A DNA stretch of 43,403 bases. Source: Candidatus Levyibacteriota bacterium. Lineage in GTDB: Bacteria > Patescibacteriota > Microgenomatia > Levybacterales > GWA1-39-11. The position numbers and the translations under genes are program-made. Positions 17,332 to 24,294 of this stretch are shown piece by piece. Location of the stretch: assembly GCA_030645455.1 (NCBI GenBank), contig JAUSNA010000062.1, positions 1 through 43,403 of the forward strand. Reading direction: 5' to 3'. Below the pieces are notes generated by a model. That model saw nothing but the letters and a program-made list of their open reading frames with translations, was not told the DNA's origin and did not search any database. The first letter of the stretch is position 1. Every line of letters starts with the position of its first letter.

Positions 17332-18039
17332 GTGTTGGATTTTTTTGTTTCACTTTTGTACCCGAAGAAATGTGTAAGGTGTAAAAAAAATGGGGCGTAC
17401 ATTTGTGATAATTGTTTTGCGGGAATATCCTTTTTGGAATATCAGTTGTGCGCAATTTGCCAGAAGGGGTCAATTGATGGATTAACTCACCCAAAATGCA
17501 GGACAAAATACGGAATAGATGGGATAATTTCATCCATTGCTTATAAAGGTATTGTCAAAAAACTCCTCTATCAATTTAAATACCCTCCATATCTTTCGGA
17601 TCTCAAACAAATTCTAGGTAGACTTTTTTACGAAGGGCTCATTCAGCAAGAATCTTTTATGAAATATATAGAGGAAAAAAGCGCGGTGATTACTTCTGTG
17701 CCGTTGCATATTTCCCGTGAAAAAAAGAGAGGATATAATCAGTCCGAATTGTTGGGTTTGGAATTATCAAAAAGACTTAATCTTCCGTTCTCTTCAGGTC
17801 TGCTTATCCGAAAGGTTAGAACAAAACCCCAATTTGAGCTTACAAAAGAAGAGCGGAAAAGTAATATCTTGGGAGTATTCATAGTTGCTCCAAAATTTGA
17901 AAAACAAATAAAAGGGAAAAGAATTATTCTTGTTGATGATATTTCAACAACGGGAAGTACCTTGAGGGAATGCGCGAAAATATTAAAAAAGAGTGGTGCG
18001 GAAAAAGTTTTGGGAGTAACCCTCGCCCATGAGGGGTAG
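17332..18039 (+). CDS. ComF-family phosphoribosyltransferase-like protein
   Basis: N-terminal CVRCKKNGAYICDNCFAG zinc finger and PRTase motif RIILVDDISTTGSTLRECAKIL; GTG start. Confidence 0.9.
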   Translation: MLDFFVSLLYPKKCVRCKKNGAYICDNCFAGISFLEYQLCAICQKGSIDGLTHPKCRTKYGIDGIISSIAYKGIVKKLLYQFKYPPYLSDLKQILGRLFYEGLIQQESFMKYIEEKSAVITSVPLHISREKKRGYNQSELLGLELSKRLNLPFSSGLLIRKVRTKPQFELTKEERKSNILGVFIVAPKFEKQIKGKRIILVDDISTTGSTLRECAKILKKSGAEKVLGVTLAHEG

Positions 18040-18285
18040 GGCTATCTTGCTATTCATAAGATTTTCAATTCGTCGTTCTCTTTTAATTTGGAAATATGCT
18101 ACATCTGTTGGAGAGTAAAAACGAGTCACTCTATTTTTGTGAACCCTTTTTTCATTGGGTAGTTTGCCGTATGCTGCTGCCTGTTGTATTCCACTCTCCG
18201 TTAGACCTGTTAAAGCTGCTACATCCTTTGTTTTTAGAGTCCTTTCGAAGTCTCCGATTGGAATAAATGAGTATTCAGTTTCCAT
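17983..18285 (-). CDS. MerR-like helix-turn-helix protein
   Basis: LKTKDVAALTGLTESGIQQAAAYGKLPNEKRVHKNRVTRFYSPTDVAYFQIKRE; overlaps the 3' end of the ComF-like gene convergently. Confidence 0.6.
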   Translation of the reverse strand: METEYSFIPIGDFERTLKTKDVAALTGLTESGIQQAAAYGKLPNEKRVHKNRVTRFYSPTDVAYFQIKRERRIENLMNSKIALPLMGEGYSQNFFRTTLF

Positions 18286-18445
18286 TTATTAATAATTAAG
18301 GTGTGGAGATCCCGCTAGAAAGTTGGAACCACATCCAGGAGTATATCATGAGAGGCTACGAGTTTGTATATGCCTAGTGTTGAGGGTGAAAATTGTATTC
18401 ATTAATCACATGAAGGGAGTTGAACCGCTATGCTATAATTCACCT

Positions 18446-18706
18446 ATGGCAGATCAACCAAAAGTAAACATAAAAGTAAAGGTAGCCGACCAGGTACGAC
18501 CACCTCTATTTGCTAACGTTGTCAACATAACTACCACATCAGAGGGAGATGTTTTTCTAGATTTTGTGTCGGTGCATCCAAGTGAGAAGGATCAAGATGG
18601 ATCATCTTTAGGTACTTTGGTTTCAAGAATTGTGCTTCAAAAAAATGTGGCTAAGGATTTACAACTAATCTTGAATGCACATCTTGGACAGCCAAAAAAG
18701 GAGTAA
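18446..18706 (+). CDS. DUF3467-like protein
   Basis: ANVVNITTTSEGDVFLDFVSVHP...GTLVSRIVLQKNVAKDLQLILNAHL; start at ATG 18446, 7 nt after a TATAAT (18434-18439). Confidence 0.65.
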   Translation: MADQPKVNIKVKVADQVRPPLFANVVNITTTSEGDVFLDFVSVHPSEKDQDGSSLGTLVSRIVLQKNVAKDLQLILNAHLGQPKKE

Positions 18707-18708
18707 AT

Positions 18709-18963
18709 ATGCCATTAATTGATTACAACATACAAAAAGAAGAATCGAGTCTTCCTCAGGTGACTTCAAAAAATACCTTCCCGAATTATTATCAGTTGAC
18801 GTTTATTAGTACGGGTAGCCACGACAATAGTATTACCATCAAACAACAAGCCAAATTACTAGTCGAACATATGGATATTATTACTGAATCACGAAATTTA
18901 ATAAAGCAAAAAAAGGTGATAACGTGGGATGAATTACTCGAAAAAGATGCAAAAGAACAATGA
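18709..18963 (+). CDS. Putative antitoxin of the RelE-like module
   Basis: Small ORF directly upstream of and overlapping the RelE-like ORF. Confidence 0.55.
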   Translation: MPLIDYNIQKEESSLPQVTSKNTFPNYYQLTFISTGSHDNSITIKQQAKLLVEHMDIITESRNLIKQKKVITWDELLEKDAKEQ

Positions 18964-19246
18964 AACATCTTACTCTATAATACTTCCATCTCAAGGACGA
19001 GGATCAAAAGAAATAACACTACTATTAAGGGAGAGAAAGCCACAATTGCTAAAAGCCATTAATAAGCTCAAGGTTCATCCAACTGATTTTTCCAAGCAAG
19101 GAATCGAAAAGTTACAAAATAGTAAGCTTGGCGATTATAGTATACGAGTAACTAAAAATCATCGCCTTTTTTATGATGTTGACCTTAAAAATAAAAGGGT
19201 GAATATCTTACGTGTTGGTAAACATGATCTTTACAAATTAGTTTAA
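18947..19246 (+). CDS. RelE/ParE-superfamily toxin-like protein
   Basis: LKVHPTDFSKQGIEKLQNSKLGDYSIRVTKNHRLFYDVDLKNKRVNILRVGKHDLYK is typical of RelE/YoeB folds. Confidence 0.75.
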   Translation: MQKNNETSYSIILPSQGRGSKEITLLLRERKPQLLKAINKLKVHPTDFSKQGIEKLQNSKLGDYSIRVTKNHRLFYDVDLKNKRVNILRVGKHDLYKLV

Positions 19247-19276
19247 AAAAACGTAAATCTACGATTTTTGAAATTT

Positions 19277-19927
19277 ATGACTTTTATCAGGTTGAAGGCC
19301 ATTTTAGATGTAGCGAAAAGAATACACATCTCTTCAATATCAAGAATCGATTTCGACAAGGAAGATAAAAAACACGCAATTTATTTACTCCAGGGTGGTG
19401 TTTTGACGGCGGTAAGCAATGCCTTCCAATTTAATCTAAACGGTTTTTATGTACCTACTACTCAGCAGAAGAGACTAATTGATGAAGCCATTGATCTTAT
19501 ATGGTTTTTCGATGAAAATTTAAAGAAACAAAGACAACTAAGAGCATGGTTTGCAGGTAGAATCGTTGAGCGTGTTCCAGGGAATGAAGGGAACCTAACT
19601 CTTAAACAACGAGCAGAAATAAATCTCTTGGATATAGATCGTATTCAAAAAATGGACGATCTACAAAAAACAATAAATCATATTGTCTCTGAAGTAATGC
19701 ACCCCACGATTAAAGCCATGAGGGCAAATAGTAGTAAAAGGACTCACTTATTTGATTACGACAATTTAACTCCCAAGAAGCCTCAATATAGCCCTGAGAA
19801 TTTTGGCAATATGTTTGTGGTCCCTTCACTTTTTTCATTGTTAATACCCATAAGGCATCTTCAAGTAAATAATGCACAATTTGACATATTGCGTTCTTAC
19901 GTAAGGGATATTGAGAATAATAGATAA
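19277..19927 (+). CDS. Hypothetical protein
   Basis: Open frame within the putative mobile element; ATG 19277 preferred over TTG 19268. Confidence 0.6.
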   Translation: MTFIRLKAILDVAKRIHISSISRIDFDKEDKKHAIYLLQGGVLTAVSNAFQFNLNGFYVPTTQQKRLIDEAIDLIWFFDENLKKQRQLRAWFAGRIVERVPGNEGNLTLKQRAEINLLDIDRIQKMDDLQKTINHIVSEVMHPTIKAMRANSSKRTHLFDYDNLTPKKPQYSPENFGNMFVVPSLFSLLIPIRHLQVNNAQFDILRSYVRDIENNR

Positions 19928-19942
19928 ATTTCACCCCTTGTT

Positions 19943-20176
19943 TCAAGAGAATAATTCACCTACTTTTACTTTTAACACTCTAGCAAGTTTCTCAATAACC
20001 TTAATTGAGGGAGATTTTCTGCCTTGCTCAATATGTCCTATATGAGTCCTGCTCATGTTTGTTTTTTCTGCTAGTTCTTCCTGCGTTATGTCGAGATTTT
20101 TTCTTAGTCTTTGAATTTTCTTACCCAATCTTTCTTTTGTATTGGCCATATCGTAATTATTGATAGCCAATAGCAC
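19943..20176 (-). CDS. XRE-family helix-turn-helix regulator
   Basis: LGKKIQRLRKNLDITQEELAEKTNMSRTHIGHIEQGRKSPSIKVIEKLARVLKVKVGEL. Confidence 0.9.
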   Translation of the reverse strand: MLLAINNYDMANTKERLGKKIQRLRKNLDITQEELAEKTNMSRTHIGHIEQGRKSPSIKVIEKLARVLKVKVGELFS

Positions 20177-20235
20177 TCAATCCACTAGCTTAAAGCGAGC
20201 ATTTAGCTTCAGATAGTGCTTGTGTTCAATTTCTC

Positions 20236-20673
20236 TTGGAAGTATCATTAACATATATGAAAATTCTTCCCTTGAAGAATCAAAAACAGCTAACCCCTAC
20301 CAACGTAATTTTATTTGTTATAGCCTTAATCTTATTTTTTGGTCTTTTTAAAAAAGAGATACCTGAGTGGACAAAATATTATTTACCTTCTATTGTCAAA
20401 CAAATAGATGGAAGTACTCAAATAATGTGCATGGAGAATAAGGAAAATCCCAAATGGAAAGCAGAAATGGAAAAAGTGTATCGAGAAGTCACTGAGAAAT
20501 GTTTTAAGGAGCAAAACAATCACTATTCATACGATTGCATGATGCTAGGATTTGATGCTCAAGAAGAGATTTCAATACCTCAAACTGTAACTAATGAAGC
20601 AATTTGTTATGAGCCAGTCTATAAATGGTGGTTTTATGCGTTTGGTAGATATTGGTTTAAATTAGGTTTTTAA
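20236..20673 (+). CDS. Hypothetical single-TM protein
   Basis: ORF with one N-terminal hydrophobic segment and several Cys residues. Confidence 0.5.
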   Translation: MEVSLTYMKILPLKNQKQLTPTNVILFVIALILFFGLFKKEIPEWTKYYLPSIVKQIDGSTQIMCMENKENPKWKAEMEKVYREVTEKCFKEQNNHYSYDCMMLGFDAQEEISIPQTVTNEAICYEPVYKWWFYAFGRYWFKLGF

Positions 20674-20677
20674 TTAT

Positions 20678-21196
20678 TCATTTAACAGAAATACTTTTAG
20701 CTACATCTAATAGTGTTCGTTTGTTGGAATTATAAAATTCATCTGTAACGTTAACATCAAGAACATATTGTACCTCAGCTTTATTAAATTCATCTGTTTT
20801 ATTAAAAAATACAATATACGATATTTTTCCATTTTTTAGCTCTTTTAAGAAAGAAGCTTTTCTGCCATCATTTAATATTATTTCGCCACGCTCGATGGGG
20901 TCATCTTGTTGAGAAAATGACCATGGTGTATATGAAGCGTAGGTAATAATTTCATTGTAAGGTTTTTCATCTAACAACACTTTACCATCACCATTTGTTG
21001 CAGTATAGCCTTCTTTCCATGATTTTGGGTAAGTAATTGAGAAACCAAATCTTATATTCTTGTATGTTTTCAAGTTTTTGTTGGGAGTAAAAGAAGAGAA
21101 TTGAGAACTTAATATCAAGAAAAATAATCCCAATACACAAGCTATTAGTAATAAAATTATCAACAGGTACTTTTTAATTATTTTGAGGTTAACCAT
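20678..21196 (-). CDS. Hypothetical membrane-anchored protein
   Basis: N-terminal TM helix; NIRFGFSITYPKSWKEGYTATNGD suggests a PsbP-like/lipoprotein-type extracellular domain. Confidence 0.6.
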   Translation of the reverse strand: MVNLKIIKKYLLIILLLIACVLGLFFLILSSQFSSFTPNKNLKTYKNIRFGFSITYPKSWKEGYTATNGDGKVLLDEKPYNEIITYASYTPWSFSQQDDPIERGEIILNDGRKASFLKELKNGKISYIVFFNKTDEFNKAEVQYVLDVNVTDEFYNSNKRTLLDVAKSISVK

Positions 21197-21389
21197 GTAA
21201 TTAGCCTAATTATAAGTGTTCGTACTGACAAATAACAATGTTAGTTTAGGGTAGGCGGAGTGCCTCTTCTAAGGCAAGGAATAGGAAGATCAGACCACAT
21301 CTCATCATAAATATTTTATTAGCCTCAAACTTTTTCAGGATATTTAACTGATTGCAAGATTAAAGTATATAAAATCGACCGCTTCAAAG

Positions 21390-21418
21390 TTGACAAAGTT
21401 AAGTACAAACATTAATAT
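21390..21418 (+). promoter_or_regulatory. Putative promoter for the small ORF/recombinase operon
   Basis: TTGACA (21390-21395), 17-bp spacer, TAATAT (21413-21418). Confidence 0.4.
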
Positions 21419-21505
21419 ACTCACATACAGCAATTGTCCCGTAAAACGGACTAGCCCAACTAGAGGCATTACTTTTCCCTTGACCTGGAGTGGTCAGGAA
21501 AAAGT

Positions 21506-21652
21506 ATGCCAATTACACCCTCAGAAGCCAGAAAAACCCTAGGTAATAAAGCAGAAAAAATGTCAGATAAAGACATTGAAAACCTTCTTATAGCATTGCG
21601 TCAGCTTTGTAGTGGTATTATAGATAGCGTAACTGAAGAAAAAATTACATGA
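21506..21652 (+). CDS. 48-aa small protein translationally coupled to the serine recombinase
   Basis: MPITPSEARKTLGNKAEKMSDKDIENLLIALRQLCSGIIDSVTEEKIT*; stop overlaps recombinase start (ATGA). Below the size cutoff of the ORF track. Confidence 0.7.
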   Translation: MPITPSEARKTLGNKAEKMSDKDIENLLIALRQLCSGIIDSVTEEKIT

Positions 21653-23193
21653 AAGCACTTATTTATTGTAGAGTTTCTAGCCAAAGACAAGTAGATGAGG
21701 GTAACGGTTTAAGTTCTCAGGAGCAAAGATGTAGGGGTTATTGTAAGAATAAAAATTATATTGTCGAAAAAGTCTTCTCTGATGGGGCGGTCTCGGGAAA
21801 GCTTTTTGAAAGACCAGCAATGCGAGAACTTCTAAACTATGTTGATAATCATCCCTCAGAAAAATATGCAGTTGTGTTTGACGATTTATCAAGGTTTTCA
21901 AGAGATATGGAGGCTCAGTTACGATTAAGGACAGAATTTAATGCAAGGGAACTTAAGCGGGAATGTTTAAATTTTACGTTCGATGAGACTCCAGAAAGCG
22001 AATATGCAGAACTTGTGCTTACTGCTGGAAATCAATATCAAAGACAATCCAATAGACGGCAGGTTATACAAAAGCAAAAAGCTAGGCTTGAGAAAGGTTA
22101 CTGGGCATTCTATCCACCCCTAGGACTGTCAGCGGTAGCAGATCCTTTACACGGTAAACTACTTCAATCAATAGAACCGTATGCAACCATCATCAAGAAA
22201 GCACTTGAAAGCTATGCTGACGGGCTCTTAAGCACTCAAGAAGACGTCCAAGCTTATATTCTAGGTAAATATAGAGAACTAGGTATAAATAAGAAACTTT
22301 CGATGAATGGAACTCAACACATATTGAAACAAATTCTCTATGCAGGTTACATAGAATACCCTAAATGGGGTGTGGAAAGAAGAAAAGCTCAACACAATGG
22401 CTTTATATCGATCGAAACATTTGAAAAAGTACAATTAAGAATAAAAGCTAAAGGAAAGAAATGGACACGACATGATTATTCACAAGATTTTCCATTAAGA
22501 ACACACTTAATTTGTACTCACTGTAATAAGCCCTTAACAGCTTCTTGGAATACGGGAAGACACAAACGCAAATACCCTAACTATTTTTGCATTAATAAGG
22601 TATGTATATACAAAAACAAGGTCATAGGTAGAAATAACATGGAATCACAATTCGTGGAACTATTAAATAAGGTGCAGTTGGACAATGAGGTACTTGAAGT
22701 AGCTAGGATTGTTTTGTCAGACATGTGGAACTCCCGTAAAAGTAACTACGAGGAGATGAAAAGACTTAGCCACCGTCGCATTTCAGAAGTTGAGAAAAAA
22801 GTCAGTAGTCTACTCGAGCGGATAACCAAAACTACAAGCGATGAACTGGTTAGTATTTACGAAGGTGAAATTGAAAAGCACACAAAGGAAATTAAGGATA
22901 TAAAAAAGGAATTATTGGTAAATCCCTATGCTGATGAAAGATTTGGAACCGCTATAGACAATTTGTTCGCAACGTTAAAAAACCCTATAGATATGTGGAA
23001 AAACGATAACGTAAATAACAAAAAAGCGGTTCTATTTGCGTACTTCGGTGGCAAAGTGGAATACGATTACATTAAAGGCTTTGGAAACGCTAGTTTAGCC
23101 TATCCTATCAGTCTAATCGGTGGTATAGGAAGCAAAAAAAACTCTGGTGTGGAGATGGGGGGTAATGAACCCCCGTCCAAAAATCATATCTAA
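21649..23193 (+). CDS. Large serine recombinase (resolvase + Recombinase + zinc beta-ribbon)
   Basis: MKALIYCRVSSQRQVDEGNGLSSQEQRC catalytic N-terminus, LICTHCNKPLTASWNTGRHKRKYPNYFC zinc ribbon, coiled coil near the C-terminus. Confidence 0.93.
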   Translation: MKALIYCRVSSQRQVDEGNGLSSQEQRCRGYCKNKNYIVEKVFSDGAVSGKLFERPAMRELLNYVDNHPSEKYAVVFDDLSRFSRDMEAQLRLRTEFNARELKRECLNFTFDETPESEYAELVLTAGNQYQRQSNRRQVIQKQKARLEKGYWAFYPPLGLSAVADPLHGKLLQSIEPYATIIKKALESYADGLLSTQEDVQAYILGKYRELGINKKLSMNGTQHILKQILYAGYIEYPKWGVERRKAQHNGFISIETFEKVQLRIKAKGKKWTRHDYSQDFPLRTHLICTHCNKPLTASWNTGRHKRKYPNYFCINKVCIYKNKVIGRNNMESQFVELLNKVQLDNEVLEVARIVLSDMWNSRKSNYEEMKRLSHRRISEVEKKVSSLLERITKTTSDELVSIYEGEIEKHTKEIKDIKKELLVNPYADERFGTAIDNLFATLKNPIDMWKNDNVNNKKAVLFAYFGGKVEYDYIKGFGNASLAYPISLIGGIGSKKNSGVEMGGNEPPSKNHI

Positions 23194-23556
23194 AAACATC
23201 TACAAGCGTAGTTAATTAATAATTGTCGTTTTGCTATTAACCAATTAACAGGAAGAGCAATTCCAAGATTTTATTTTTTGGACAATAATCAAATCATTTT
23301 TATTGTCCTATCCCAAACTGTGTTTATACTCATGCCTAATCCGTTTAGGAAAAGAAGCGACATGAATACGCCTGCTTACGCAGCTGCAAACGCAGGGACG
23401 AATCCCCTTGAAGGCATAAGGTCAGCAGCGAACTGCTTAACCTTGCGGCTGATGGACGTGCCGTCAGCATGTATTTTTGATCCTTTTTTACGGCTTTGAA
23501 TCATTGCCGGCTTGCAGTTTTTAAAGTACAATTCTTGTCGATACAATTGCATCCCC
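23150..23556 (-). ncRNA. ssrA: tmRNA
   Basis: 5' GGGGATG (23556-23550) pairs with 3' CATCTCC (23157-23151); T-arm GGACGGGGGTTCATTACCCCC; tag-like frame ending AFAAA* at 23376-23378; stem with UUCG loop AAGGTTAAGCAG-TTCG-CTGCTGACCTT; smpB immediately upstream. Confidence 0.88.
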
Positions 23557-23565
23557 AAGGCCATT

Positions 23566-23594
23566 ATTATACCAAAATAGGCCTGTAATATCAA
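23566..23594 (-). promoter_or_regulatory. tmRNA promoter
   Basis: Reverse strand TTGATA (23594-23589), 17-bp spacer, TATAAT (23571-23566), 9 nt before the mature 5' end. Confidence 0.65.
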
Positions 23595-23596
23595 GT

Positions 23597-24037
23597 TCAG
23601 AACTCATTTTTGAGTTCACGTTCTTGGTCGCGATTGATGGCCTGTTGTTTTAAATCCTTTCTTCTTTCGTGTTGTTTTTTTCCTTTGGCTACTCCAATTT
23701 CCAGCTTAAATTTCCCATGTTTTTCATAAAGGGAGAGTGGAGTGACGGTATATTTTCCCGTATCCAGCATATTTTTTATTTTTAGAAGCTCCTTTTTGTG
23801 AAGAAGCAGCTTTCGAGTCCTGTCCTCCATGTATCCCTCAACTCTCGAGTATTGGTAAGGAAAAATTTTGGCATTAATAAGATATGCCTCGCCGCTCATG
23901 AGTTTTACATAAGCGCTTTTGAGGTCAACATGGTCAAGCCGAATGGCTTTAACCTCGGATCCTAAGAGCTGTATTCCTGCCTCGAATTTTTCTTCAACGT
24001 TAAATTTACTTGGTGCAGCTTTGTTGAATATTTTCAT
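23597..24037 (-). CDS. smpB: SsrA-binding protein SmpB
   Basis: FNVEEKFEAGIQLLGSEVKAIRLDHVDLKSAYVKLMSGEAYLINAKIFPY...RTRKLLLHKKEL...VTPLSLYEKHGKFKLEIGVAKGKKQHERR. Confidence 0.96.
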   Translation of the reverse strand: MKIFNKAAPSKFNVEEKFEAGIQLLGSEVKAIRLDHVDLKSAYVKLMSGEAYLINAKIFPYQYSRVEGYMEDRTRKLLLHKKELLKIKNMLDTGKYTVTPLSLYEKHGKFKLEIGVAKGKKQHERRKDLKQQAINRDQERELKNEF

Positions 24038-24147
24038 ATTTTAATTATAGCATCTAGGAATTTTTTTACAGCCTCAAGGATGAGAGAGAAGAGTGTGGCG
24101 AAAAACATTCAAATAGCCTCAAATGATATAGTTATATATAGTTATGT

Positions 24148-24175
24148 GTGAAAAGTAGTGTGGATAACTTTTCAC
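24148..24175. repeat. Perfect 9-bp inverted repeat with a consensus DnaA box at its loop
   Basis: GTGAAAAGT-AGTGTGGATA-ACTTTTCAC; reverse strand contains TTATCCACA (24167-24159). Confidence 0.8.
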
Positions 24176-24294
24176 GGCGAGTTAAAATTATAGGATGTAC
24201 AATTAATGAGGTTTGAGGCTAGAAATACGAAAAATAATCGAAAAGCCTTTGTGACTGCTAATACTACCGGTACACCTTGTGTTTGTGGGTTATG

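Larger units (their letters stand above)
18300..23156 (+). mobile_element. Putative serine-recombinase integrative element inserted at tmRNA 3' end
   Basis: 11-bp direct repeats GGTGTGGAGAT at 18300-18310 and 23146-23156, the latter covering the tmRNA 3' acceptor end; interval contains accessory genes and a large serine recombinase. Confidence 0.6.

Noticed and set aside
17078-17533. Minus-strand ORFs 17078-17533 and 17145-17402
   Set aside because: Antisense to the 426-aa zinc-ribbon gene and the ComF-like gene, both better supported.
23278-23594. ORFs 23278-23499 (+) and 23376-23594 (-) in the ORF track
   Set aside because: Both lie within or over the tmRNA gene and its promoter; the minus ORF contains the tmRNA tag frame rather than being an independent gene.
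24148-24175. Chromosomal replication origin
   Set aside because: Only one consensus DnaA box noticed and no dnaA/dnaN/gyr neighbours; insufficient to call oriC.
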